64,000 nucleotides of DNA from Actinomycetes bacterium (GTDB lineage Bacteria; Actinomycetota; Acidimicrobiia; Acidimicrobiales; RAAP-2): contig JAJZBK010000009.1 of NCBI GenBank assembly GCA_021798955.1, positions 1-64,000 on the forward strand. Reading direction: 5' to 3'. The notes under the pieces were generated by a model that did no database searches, had not been told where the DNA came from, and saw nothing but the letters and a program-made list of their open reading frames with translations. Positions 33,961 to 42,615 of the stretch are shown here, piece after piece; positions within the stretch are counted from its first letter, which is position 1; each line of letters begins with the position of its first letter. The translations under genes were made by a program, and so were the position numbers.

Positions 33961-35462
33961 GCGCGTCGCGTCGGACGAAAGCGGGGTCCGGCCCCAAGGC
34001 GACGGCCCCGGGGACGGAGCAGGCCGACGTGGCAGAGGAAGCCGCCGTGGTAGACGGTGCCGTCGGAGCCGAGGGCGGTCCCGAGGTGCTGGAGCCCGGT
34101 GACGGTGGGCAGGCCGACGGAGGGGTGGCCGACGGCGGGGTGGCCGAGGGGTCGGTGGACGGCGACCGACGGCCCAACGTGCTCGTGCGCCTCTACCGGG
34201 GCCAGACGTCGTTCGACTTCATCGGCAAGCGTCGGCGCTGGTTCGCCCTGTCGGCGTTCGTCATCCTGGTCGGCGTGGTGTCGTTGTCCACCCGTGGCCT
34301 CAACCTGGGCATCGACTTCAAGGGCGGCCAGTCGTGGACGGTGACCTCGCAGTCGTTGACGGTGGCCCAGGCCAGGGCAGCGGTGAAGACCGCCGGGGTG
34401 ACCCAGTCCACCGTCGTGCAGCTGACCAACCAGGTGACAGGCACCAAGCAGATCGAGGTCGAAGGTGACCTGAACGGGCTGACGGTGGCCAAGCGGGACT
34501 CCATCGAGCAGGCCGTGACGACGGCCCTCGCCAAGGCGGCCGGGATCCCCGCCGCGGCAGCAGCGTCGAAGGTCTCCTTCACCGACGTCGGGCCGACCTG
34601 GGGTGGCCAGGTGACCAGCAAGGCCGTCGAGGCGTTGATCGTGTTCTTCGTGGCCGTGGTCGCCTATATCTCGATCCGGTTCGAGTTCAAGATGGCGATT
34701 GCCGCCTTGGTCGCCGTGCTCCACGACATCCTGGTGACGGTCGGCATCTACTCGCTGACCGGCTTCCAGGTGACCCCGGACACGGTCATCGCCGTGTTGA
34801 CCGTGCTCGGCTACTCGCTCTACGACACGGTGGTCGTCTTCGACCGGGTCGGGGACAACACCAACGGTTTGGGTGCGTCGGGGCGGATCACCTACTCGGA
34901 CATGGTCAACCTTTCGATGAACCAGACACTGGCCCGGTCGGTGAACACGTCACTCGTGGCCATCATGCCCGTGCTTGCCGTGCTGGTGGTCGGATCGTTC
35001 GTGTTGGGGGCAACCACCCTCGAGAACTTCGGGCTGGCTTTGGTCATCGGACTGACCAGTGGGGCGTACTCGTCGATCTTCGTCGCCTCGCCGCTGCTCG
35101 CCGTGATGAAGGAGCGGGAGCCTCGCTACGCCACCATCCGCCAGCGGCTCGAGGCCCGTGGCGGCGACCGTCTCGGGGTCCTCACCCCGGCGGCCGCTGC
35201 AGCCTTGTCGGGCGCCACCAGCGTCCGGGCGGCAACGCGCTCGGCTCGGGGCGCCGACGGTGGCAACGGCGTCCTCCGGCCGGGGTCGTCCCGGGGGCAG
35301 GCGAACAGCGGTAGCGGATCGGCCGGCTCGGGAGGGGCCAGCTCGGCGGGTGGGGCCGGGCCGGTGGCCGTGGCAACGGCTCGGCCGCAGGGCGTCGGCG
35401 CCCGTCCGGCACCCCGTCCACGCAAGGGCAAGGGCAAGGGCAAGGGCGCCCGACGTCGCTGA
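33957..35462 (+). CDS. secF: protein translocase subunit SecF
   Basis: A 501-residue partner of SecD. The conserved core (about 75-400) has FDFIGKRRRWF, LGIDFKGGQSW, IRFEFKMAIAALVAVLHD and VLGYSLYDTVVVFDR. It is flanked by unusual ends: a 75-residue acidic Gly/Val-rich N-terminus and a 95-residue C-terminal tail rich in Gly/Ser/Arg ending PRPRKGKGKGKGARRR, strongly basic. Mycobacterial SecF is also extended, but the basic tail here is opposite in charge to the YajC tail from the same operon. Start GTG 33957 overlaps the secD stop. Confidence 0.95.
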   Translation: MSASRRTKAGSGPKATAPGTEQADVAEEAAVVDGAVGAEGGPEVLEPGDGGQADGGVADGGVAEGSVDGDRRPNVLVRLYRGQTSFDFIGKRRRWFALSAFVILVGVVSLSTRGLNLGIDFKGGQSWTVTSQSLTVAQARAAVKTAGVTQSTVVQLTNQVTGTKQIEVEGDLNGLTVAKRDSIEQAVTTALAKAAGIPAAAAASKVSFTDVGPTWGGQVTSKAVEALIVFFVAVVAYISIRFEFKMAIAALVAVLHDILVTVGIYSLTGFQVTPDTVIAVLTVLGYSLYDTVVVFDRVGDNTNGLGASGRITYSDMVNLSMNQTLARSVNTSLVAIMPVLAVLVVGSFVLGATTLENFGLALVIGLTSGAYSSIFVASPLLAVMKEREPRYATIRQRLEARGGDRLGVLTPAAAAALSGATSVRAATRSARGADGGNGVLRPGSSRGQANSGSGSAGSGGASSAGGAGPVAVATARPQGVGARPAPRPRKGKGKGKGARRR

Positions 35463-35517
35463 CCGACCGGGGGATCGCCACCCCCGCGAACGGCGCCAGG
35501 GTGGGTCGGGCGCCGGG

Positions 35518-35523
35518 TACCGT
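35518..35523 (+). promoter_or_regulatory. leaderless promoter -10 box of relA
   Basis: TACCGT ends 6 bases before the ATG at 35530, with no Shine-Dalgarno. It fixes the start at MAVVQPVPANG and separates relA from secF. Confidence 0.6.
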
Positions 35524-35529
35524 GTAGCC

Positions 35530-37995
35530 ATGGCAGTGGTGCAACCCGTTCCGGCCAACGGTGTCGGTGGCGGAACGGGTGAGACCGCGTCCGAGGGCCC
35601 GTACCCTGCGACGGTACCGACGTCCCTCCTTCAGCCGGTGCTCGATGCCTTCCGGCGGCGCCATCCCTCCGACGACGTCTCGCTGATCCTGCAGGCAGCC
35701 GAGGTGGCCACCAAGGCCCACGCCGGCCAGCGACGCAAGTCGGGGGAGCCGTACGTGACGCACCCGATCGCCGTTGCCGGGGTGGTGGCCGACCTCGGCC
35801 TCGATGCCCAGACCGTCGTTGCCGCGTTGCTGCACGACGCAGTCGAGGACACCGGCGTCACGCTGGAGGAGATCTCCGACCTGTTCGGGGAGACGGTGGC
35901 GCGGATCGTCGACGGGGTCACCAAGCTCGACCGGTTGCAGTTCGACTCCAAGGAGGCACAGCAGGCGGCGACCGTCCGCAAGATGCTGGTGGCCATGGCC
36001 AAGGACTGGCGGGTCCTGATCATCAAGCTGGCCGACCGGCTCCACAACATGCGCACCCTGTCGGTGATGCCCGAGTGGAAGCAGCGGCGCATCGCTCAGG
36101 AGACGCTCGACATCTACGCGCCGCTCGCCCACCGGCTGGGCATCCAGTCGGTCAAGTGGCAGCTCGAGGACCTGGCCTTTGCTACCTTGCACCCCAAGCG
36201 GTACGCGGAGATCGAGCAGATGGTGGCCAGTCGGGCGCCTCTCAGAGACGAGTACCTCGAGCGGGTCCTGTCCGCGGTACGTGAGCGCCTGGCGGCCTCG
36301 GGCGTGCGGGCCGAGGTGACCGGCCGGCCCAAGCACCTCTGGAGCATCTACGAGAAGATGGTCGTCCGCGGCAAAGAGTTCGACGAACTCTACGACCTGG
36401 TGGGCATTCGGGTGATCGTCGACTCGGAGAAGGACTGCTGGGCGGCCCTCGGAGCGATCCATGCCATCTGGCCCCCGGTACAGGGCCGGTTCAAGGACTA
36501 CATCAACTCGCCCAAGTTCAACCTCTACCAGTCGCTCCACACCACGGTCATCGGACTGGACGGCAAGCCGGTCGAAGTGCAGGTTCGTACGCACCAGATG
36601 CACCGCCGGGCCGAGTACGGGATCGCCGCCCACTGGGACTACAAGGAGCACCCGGACGAGGTGGATGGCGCGCCGGACGACCCGGGTCCGACACGGTCGG
36701 CCCGCCGGGCCCGGGCCATCAAGGACGCGGCCTCGGTGCGCCGGCCCCGGAGCAAGGCGCGCTCCACGGCGGCGCGCGGCTCCGGCGATCCCAGCACCGA
36801 AGCCAAGGCGGCAGCCGACCGGCTCGCCGAACGCCAGGCGCTCGCTCGCGAGACGGGTGCCACGACGGCGGAGATCGAGTGGATGCAGCGGATCGTCGAC
36901 TTCCAGAACGAGACGACCGATCCGATCGAGTTCCTCGAGGCGCTCAAGCTCGACTTGGAGCAGGACGAGGTCTACGTGTTCACGCCGAAGGGCCGGGTCA
37001 TCGCCCTGCCGGCGAATGCCACCCCGGTCGACTTCGCCTACGCCATCCACACCGAGGTCGGCCACCGGTGCATCGGCGCCAAGGTGAACGGTCGGCTCGT
37101 CCCGCTCGAGACCCGCCTGTCGTCGGCCGACACTGTCGAGATCTTCACTTCCAAGGCCCCGACGGCCGGTCCGTCGCGCGACTGGCTGGCCATCGTCGCC
37201 TCGTCACGGGCTCGGACGAAGATCCGCCAGTGGTTCTCACGGGAGCGACGCGAGGACGCCAAGGAGGTTGGGCGAGAGGAGCTGGTCAAAGAGCTCCGAC
37301 GGGAGGGGCTGCCCGTCCAGAAGCTGACGTCCGACCACGCCCTGGCCGAGCTGGCTGCGGCCATGAACTACGCCGACCTCGACACGCTGTTCGCTGCCAT
37401 CGGCGACAACCGAATCTCGGCCCGAGCGGTAGCCCAGCGTCTCCATCGGGACCTCCGCGGCGGGATCTACGAGGAGCAACTGCCGGTCACCGCCCGCGCC
37501 CAGCACCTCTCGGCGCGGCCCGGTCGGCCCCATGCTGCCGGCGTGTACGTGGAGGGCCTCGACGACCTGATGGTGCGGCTGTCCCGCTGCTGCACCCCGG
37601 TGCCCGGCGACGAGATCGTCGGGTTCGTGACCCGGGGCCGGGGGGTCTCCGTCCACCGGGCGGACTGCGCCAACGCCGCGGCGTTGGCCAGCCGTTCTCG
37701 CGAGCGGCTCATCGAGGTCGAATGGGACCACCGGTCCTCTGGCGTGTTCGTGGCCACCATCGAGGTCGTGGCCATCGACCGGTCGCGGCTGCTGGCTGAC
37801 GTGACGAGCGTCGTCTCCGAGCACCACCTCAACATCGTGGGAGCCAACACGCAGACCGACGCCGACCGGATCAGCCGGATGCGCTTCGACATCGAGCTGG
37901 CCGACCCCACCCACCTCGAGGCAGTGCTGGGGTCCATCCGGCAGCTCGATGCCGTCTACGACGTGTACCGCATCCTCCCGGGCAAGAAGGACTGA
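35530..37995 (+). CDS. relA: bifunctional (p)ppGpp synthetase/hydrolase
   Basis: An 821-residue long Rel protein that makes and degrades the stringent-response alarmone. The hydrolase HD domain has HDAVEDTGV and LIIKLADRLHNMRTL; the synthetase has GIRVIVDSEKDCWAALG and GRFKDYI, where RFKD marks the bifunctional class, then RAEYGIAAHWDYK. The TGS domain starts VYVFTPKGRVIALP; a zinc-finger-like CCTPVPGD and an ACT domain end the protein. Between synthetase and TGS (about 377-445) lies a low-complexity Arg/Ala/Ser insert not found in typical Rel. The apt gene that separates secF from relA in many actinobacteria is absent. Confidence 0.96.
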   Translation: MAVVQPVPANGVGGGTGETASEGPYPATVPTSLLQPVLDAFRRRHPSDDVSLILQAAEVATKAHAGQRRKSGEPYVTHPIAVAGVVADLGLDAQTVVAALLHDAVEDTGVTLEEISDLFGETVARIVDGVTKLDRLQFDSKEAQQAATVRKMLVAMAKDWRVLIIKLADRLHNMRTLSVMPEWKQRRIAQETLDIYAPLAHRLGIQSVKWQLEDLAFATLHPKRYAEIEQMVASRAPLRDEYLERVLSAVRERLAASGVRAEVTGRPKHLWSIYEKMVVRGKEFDELYDLVGIRVIVDSEKDCWAALGAIHAIWPPVQGRFKDYINSPKFNLYQSLHTTVIGLDGKPVEVQVRTHQMHRRAEYGIAAHWDYKEHPDEVDGAPDDPGPTRSARRARAIKDAASVRRPRSKARSTAARGSGDPSTEAKAAADRLAERQALARETGATTAEIEWMQRIVDFQNETTDPIEFLEALKLDLEQDEVYVFTPKGRVIALPANATPVDFAYAIHTEVGHRCIGAKVNGRLVPLETRLSSADTVEIFTSKAPTAGPSRDWLAIVASSRARTKIRQWFSRERREDAKEVGREELVKELRREGLPVQKLTSDHALAELAAAMNYADLDTLFAAIGDNRISARAVAQRLHRDLRGGIYEEQLPVTARAQHLSARPGRPHAAGVYVEGLDDLMVRLSRCCTPVPGDEIVGFVTRGRGVSVHRADCANAAALASRSRERLIEVEWDHRSSGVFVATIEVVAIDRSRLLADVTSVVSEHHLNIVGANTQTDADRISRMRFDIELADPTHLEAVLGSIRQLDAVYDVYRILPGKKD

Positions 37996-38003
37996 GCGCA
38001 TCC

Positions 38004-39350
38004 ATGGCCGACGACCTGCAGCCGGCGCGCGCCCCGGGCGGCACGCGCGACGTCTTGTTCCCCGAATCGGCACGCTGGGAAGCCCTGGTGGCCCGGTTCG
38101 CCGCCGTGGTCGAAGCGGCTGGCTATGGCCTTGCCCATACCCCGATCTTCGAGGAGACGAGGGTCTTTCGACGAGGGATCGGGGCTGGGAGCGATGTCGT
38201 CGGCAAGGAGATGTACGAGTTCGAGGACCGTGGTGGCCGGTCGTTGGCCCTGCGTCCCGAGGGGACCGCTCCGCTGGTGCGGGCCTTCGTCCAACACCGG
38301 CCGCCTGTGCCGTGGAAGGCCTGGTACGTCACGCCGGCGTTCCGCTACGAGCGCCCCCAGGCCGGTCGCTACCGCCAGCACCACCAGCTCGGGGTCGAGG
38401 CGATCGGCACCGGCGATGCCGACCTCGACGTCGAGGTCATCGCCCTGGCCCACGACCTCTTGGCTGGCGTGGGTCTTTCCCGTGTCGACCTGAAGGTGCA
38501 CTCGATGGGCGACCCGACCTGCCGACCCGCCTACCTCGAGGAGCTGCGGGCCTACCTCCGGCCCCGCCGGGCAGAGCTGTGCGCCGAGCACGCCGAGCGG
38601 CTCGAGGCGAACCCGCTGCGCGTGCTCGACTGCAAGCGGCCCGAGTGCCGGGCGGTCACGGCGGAGGCACCCCGGATGCTCGACCACCTCTGCGAAGCCT
38701 GCCGGCGCCACTTCGACCGGGTCAGGGAAGGCCTCGCCGCCCTCGACGTGCCCTTCGCCGTCGACGACCGTCTGGTCCGGGGGTTCGACTACTACACGAG
38801 GACCACGTTCGAGTTCACCGCACCATCCCTTGACGCCGCCCAGAACGGCGTCGGGGGCGGTGGCCGCTACGACGGGCTGGTCGAGGTGATGGGTGGTCCG
38901 CCGACGCCGGGGATCGGCTTCGGCATCGGTATCGAGCGGCTCCTCCTCGCCTGCGACGCCGAGCAGGCCTTCGTCGTGGAGCCACCGGCGCTGGACGCCT
39001 TCGTCGTCGACGTGGTGGGCGGCGCCACCGCGCGAGACCTCACCGCCAGGTTACGACGGTCCGGCCTCCGGGCGGACCGGGCGTTCGACGGACGGTCGAT
39101 GCGCTCCCAGTTGAAGGCGGCCGACCGTTCCGGGGCGCGATGCGCCGTCATCGTCGGACCGGACGAGCTGGCCGCCGGCGAGGTGGCCATCCGACCGCTG
39201 CGGGTGGACGAGGAGCAGGTTTCCGTGCCGCTCGACGCCGTGGTGGACGCGGTACGACAGAGGGCAGCGAAGACACCGCAGCGCGCTCCGGACGCTTCCG
39301 GCACTGCCGAGGACGAGCACGAGGACGAGCACGAGGAGGAGAACCCGTGA
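38004..39350 (+). CDS. hisS: histidine-tRNA ligase
   Basis: A 448-residue class IIa synthetase. RAPGGTRDVLFPES begins motif 1 territory; LRPEGTAPLVRAF, FRYERPQAGRYRQHHQLGVE (motif 2) and LVRGFDYYTRTTFEF, the histidine-binding loop, follow; motif 3 is PGIGFGIGIERLLL. The C-terminal anticodon domain ends near 425, after which comes an acidic tail of EDEHEDEHEEE type. The ATG at 38004 lies 8 bases after relA. Its stop overlaps the aspS start (TGATG). Confidence 0.96.
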   Translation: MADDLQPARAPGGTRDVLFPESARWEALVARFAAVVEAAGYGLAHTPIFEETRVFRRGIGAGSDVVGKEMYEFEDRGGRSLALRPEGTAPLVRAFVQHRPPVPWKAWYVTPAFRYERPQAGRYRQHHQLGVEAIGTGDADLDVEVIALAHDLLAGVGLSRVDLKVHSMGDPTCRPAYLEELRAYLRPRRAELCAEHAERLEANPLRVLDCKRPECRAVTAEAPRMLDHLCEACRRHFDRVREGLAALDVPFAVDDRLVRGFDYYTRTTFEFTAPSLDAAQNGVGGGGRYDGLVEVMGGPPTPGIGFGIGIERLLLACDAEQAFVVEPPALDAFVVDVVGGATARDLTARLRRSGLRADRAFDGRSMRSQLKAADRSGARCAVIVGPDELAAGEVAIRPLRVDEEQVSVPLDAVVDAVRQRAAKTPQRAPDASGTAEDEHEDEHEEENP

Positions 39351-41164
39351 TGCCAGCCCCACCACCAGCGGGCGGCCTGGCCGACCAGGAGGGTTCGGCG
39401 ACGTCGATGCGCACCCACCTCTGCGGCGAGCTGCGTGAAGCGCACGTCGGCAGCGCAGTAAGACTGTGCGGCTGGGTCGCCCGGCGGCGCGAGCACGGCG
39501 AGCACCTCGCCTTCGTCGACCTGCGGGACCACTCAGGCCTCGTCCAGTGCGTGGTGCCGGGGACCGTCGAGGCCCGCAGCGAGTACGTGGTGGCGGTGAC
39601 CGGCGTGGTGCGTGCCCGACCAGAAGGGACGGCCAACGCCGACCTGGCCACCGGCGCCGTCGAGGTCGGCGACTGCACGGTGGAGGTGCTGGCCGAGGCC
39701 GATCCACCCCCGTTCGCTGTCGACGACCGGGTCGACGTCGACGAGGCTGTCCGGCTCCGCCACCGCTACGTCGACCTTCGCCGGCCTCGGCTCCAGGCCA
39801 ACCTGCGCCTCCGGGCAGCCGTGGTGCGCGCCCTGCGCAACGCCATGGACCGGCAGGGCTTCTGCGAGGTGGAGACGCCGCTGTTGTGGGCACCCACGCC
39901 CGAAGGGGCCCGCGAGTTCGTGGTGCCGAGCCGGCTCCACCACGGGTCGAGCTACGTCCTGCCCCAGAGCCCGCAGCTCGCCAAGCAGCTGCTGATGGTG
40001 GCCGGTGTCGACCGCTACTACCAGGTGGCTCGCTGCCTCCGCGACGAGGACCTCCGAGCCGACCGCCAGTTCGAGTTCACCCAGCTCGACGTCGAGGCCT
40101 CCTTCGTGGGCCAGGAGGACGTCCTCGGCTTCGTCTCCGAGGCGGTGCTCGACGCGGCCGAGGTGGCCACGGGTGAGCGGCCCGGCGCCATCCCCCGGCT
40201 CACCTGGGCCGAGGCCATGGACCGCTACGGCACGGATAAGCCCGACCTGCGCTTCGGCATGGAGCTGGTCGACCTGACGAGGACCTTCGCCGGGACGTCG
40301 GTGAAGGCCTTTGCCGCCCCGACGGTCAAGGGGCTGGTGGTCGACGGCGGGGCGACGGTGCCACGGTCACGGCTCGACGCCCTGACCGAGCGGGCTCGGG
40401 CCCTGGGTGCCAAGGGGCTCGCCTGGTTCCGAGTCGGGGAGGAGGGGATGCTCGACTCCCCGCTCGACCGCTTTCTCGCCGAGGACGAGCGCCGCGGCCT
40501 ACTGGAGGTCACGGCGGCTGCCCCCGGGGACCTCGTCTTGGTGGTCGCTGACGAGCATCGGGTCGCCTGCACGGTGCTCGGGCAGCTGCGCCTCGAGGTC
40601 GGGGGTCGTCCGGTCCACGAGGGTCCCTACCGCTACGTCTGGGTCGTCGACTTCCCGCTCTTCGACGGGCTCGACGACGCCGGCAACCCGCTGGCCGCCC
40701 ACCATCCCTTCACCATGCCCCACCCCGACGACCTCCACCTGCTCGAAGACGATCCACTGGCGGTGCGTTCCCAAGCGTACGACCTGGTCCTCAACGGGTG
40801 GGAGCTCGGCTCGGGCAGCGTCCGGATCCACCGCGGCGACATCCAGTCACGGGTGTTCACCGCCCTGGGCATCTCCGACGAGGAGGCGACCGCCCGGTTC
40901 GGCTTCCTGCTCGGTGCCTTCCGGGCCGGGGCACCGCCGCATGCGGGCTTTGCCGTCGGCGTCGACCGGCTGGTGGCGATCTTCGCCGGCGAGGAGAGCA
41001 TCCGCGAGGTCATCGCCTTCCCGAAGACCCAATCGGGCGCCGACCTGATGACGGGGGCTCCCTCGCCAGTCGCCCCCGCCGTGCTCACCGAACTGGGCCT
41101 TGCCCTGCAGCAGGTACCGCCGGCGTCCGCTGGCGGGTCCACGGCAACGGGAGGGGACCGGTGA
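39350..41164 (+). CDS. aspS: aspartate-tRNA ligase
   Basis: A 604-residue bacterial-type class IIb synthetase with N-terminal OB anticodon domain (VRLCGWVARRREHGEHLAFVDLRDHSG, landmarks GWV and DLRD), RHRYVDLRR, the catalytic core QSPQLAKQLLM and RDEDLRADRQFEFTQLD, the GAD insertion domain, and the motif 3 block FAVGVDRLVAIFAG. The ATG at 39350 is preceded by GAGGAGGA 8 bases upstream. Whether it also charges tRNA-Asn cannot be judged; no gatCAB is in the window. Its stop overlaps a tiny CxxC ORF. Confidence 0.96.
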   Translation: MPAPPPAGGLADQEGSATSMRTHLCGELREAHVGSAVRLCGWVARRREHGEHLAFVDLRDHSGLVQCVVPGTVEARSEYVVAVTGVVRARPEGTANADLATGAVEVGDCTVEVLAEADPPPFAVDDRVDVDEAVRLRHRYVDLRRPRLQANLRLRAAVVRALRNAMDRQGFCEVETPLLWAPTPEGAREFVVPSRLHHGSSYVLPQSPQLAKQLLMVAGVDRYYQVARCLRDEDLRADRQFEFTQLDVEASFVGQEDVLGFVSEAVLDAAEVATGERPGAIPRLTWAEAMDRYGTDKPDLRFGMELVDLTRTFAGTSVKAFAAPTVKGLVVDGGATVPRSRLDALTERARALGAKGLAWFRVGEEGMLDSPLDRFLAEDERRGLLEVTAAAPGDLVLVVADEHRVACTVLGQLRLEVGGRPVHEGPYRYVWVVDFPLFDGLDDAGNPLAAHHPFTMPHPDDLHLLEDDPLAVRSQAYDLVLNGWELGSGSVRIHRGDIQSRVFTALGISDEEATARFGFLLGAFRAGAPPHAGFAVGVDRLVAIFAGEESIREVIAFPKTQSGADLMTGAPSPVAPAVLTELGLALQQVPPASAGGSTATGGDR

Positions 41165-41208
41165 GTGACTGCCGGTGGTGCGGTGCGCTCCTGCGTCGTG
41201 ACGGCTGA
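41161..41208 (+). CDS. possible 15-residue CxxC peptide between aspS and rarA
   Basis: GTG overlapping the aspS stop (GTGA) opens a short frame reading VSDCRWCGALLRRDG before TGA. The CRWCG start resembles the first knuckle of a zinc ribbon. It may be a leader that couples aspS and rarA translation, a decayed zinc-ribbon gene, or chance. The rarA start lies inside it. Confidence 0.2.
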   Translation: MSDCRWCGALLRRDG

Positions 41209-42580
41209 CGACCTCTTTGCCGAGGCGGCGGAGCGCCGCCGCGCCGCCCGTGCCCCGCTCGCTGCCCGACTGCGACCCCGGACGCTCGACGAGGTCGTGG
41301 GGCAGCGTCATCTTCTGGGTCCAGACGGACCGTTCCGGGCGCTCGTCGAAGGCGACCGGTTGCGCTCCACCATCCTGTGGGGACCCCCCGGTACCGGCAA
41401 GACGACGTTGGCCCGGCTGGTGGCCGACGCTACGGCCAAGGCGTTCGTCCCGCTCTCTGCCGTCACCGCGGGAGTGAAAGACGTGCGGGAGGTGGTGGAG
41501 GCCGCCACGCGACGGCTGGGTGAAGCGGACCAGGGAACCATCCTCTTCCTCGACGAGGTCCACCGGTTCAACCGGGCCCAGCAGGACGCGCTCCTGCCTG
41601 CCGTCGAGGACGGCCTGGTGGTCCTCGTCGGGGCGACGACCGAGAACCCCTACTTCAGTGTCAATGCACCGCTGCTGTCGCGCTCGACGCTGTTCCGGCT
41701 CGAGCCGCTCACCCTCGACGAACTGGCCACCGTCGCCGAGCGGGCGCTGGTCGCCGAGGGGGCGACGGCTGACGCCGACGCCATCGAAGCCTTGGCCGGC
41801 AGTGCCGAGGGTGACGCCCGAGCGGTGCTCACCACCCTCGAGGTGGCCCTGGCGCTGGCCGGAGGTGATGGTGAAGCCGGGGTGGAGCGGGCCGCTCACG
41901 TCACCCGGGGCCACGTCGAGCGGGCGCGTCAGGCCCGGCTGGTCCACTACGGCGACGACGAGCACTACGACCAGATCTCCGCGTTGATCAAGTCCGTACG
42001 GGGCTCGGACCCGGACGCCGGGCTCTACTGGCTGGCCCGGATGCTCGAAGCCGGCGAGGATGCCCGGTTCATCGCCAGGCGGTTGGTCATCCTGGCCAGC
42101 GAAGACGTCGGCGAAGCCGATCCCTTGGCCCTGGTGGTCGCCGAGGCCGCTGCTCGCGCCGCCGAGCTCGTCGGCCTCCCCGAAGCCCAGCTCAACTTGG
42201 CTCAGGCCGTCGTCCACCTGGCCGTCTCGCCGAAGTCGAACCGGGTGACCCTCGCCCTGGGGGCGGCGCGTGCCGACGTCACCTCGGGCGCCCGTGCTGA
42301 CGTCCCCGAGCATCTTCGAGACGCCCACTACCGCGGCGCCGCCGCCCTCGGTCACGGTGCCGGCTACCGCTACCCCCACGAGTTCCCCGGAGCGTGGGTG
42401 GCCCAGGAGTACCGACCTCCGCTGGTGGCGGGGCACGTCTACTACCAACCGAGTGACCGCGGGTACGAGGCGACGATCGCCGAGCGGCTGGCCCGCGCGC
42501 GGGCGGAGGTCCGCTCGGAGCCGGCCGCGAGCACCCCGAGCACCCCGAGCGCTCACGACAGCGCTCCGAACAGCCGATAA
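41198..42580 (+). CDS. rarA: replication-associated recombination ATPase RarA/MgsA
   Basis: A 460-residue AAA+ protein related to clamp loaders and RuvB that acts at stalled replication forks. ARLRPRTLDEVVGQRHLLG leads into Walker A GPPGTGKTTLA, Walker B LFLDEVHRFN, sensor 1 GATTENPYFSVNAPLLSR, and the C-terminal MgsA domain with IKSVRGSDPDAGLYWLARML and YRYPHEFPGAWVAQEY. The GTG at 41198 gives the usual N-terminus; GTG 41165 would add 11 residues. A Thr/Pro/Ser repeat (STPSTPS) sits in the tail. rarA between aspS and alaS is also the mycobacterial order. Confidence 0.95.
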   Translation: MTADDLFAEAAERRRAARAPLAARLRPRTLDEVVGQRHLLGPDGPFRALVEGDRLRSTILWGPPGTGKTTLARLVADATAKAFVPLSAVTAGVKDVREVVEAATRRLGEADQGTILFLDEVHRFNRAQQDALLPAVEDGLVVLVGATTENPYFSVNAPLLSRSTLFRLEPLTLDELATVAERALVAEGATADADAIEALAGSAEGDARAVLTTLEVALALAGGDGEAGVERAAHVTRGHVERARQARLVHYGDDEHYDQISALIKSVRGSDPDAGLYWLARMLEAGEDARFIARRLVILASEDVGEADPLALVVAEAAARAAELVGLPEAQLNLAQAVVHLAVSPKSNRVTLALGAARADVTSGARADVPEHLRDAHYRGAAALGHGAGYRYPHEFPGAWVAQEYRPPLVAGHVYYQPSDRGYEATIAERLARARAEVRSEPAASTPSTPSAHDSAPNSR

Positions 42581-42615
42581 CCACTGGCACGGCAACAGGC
42601 GAGGAGAACCGACGA

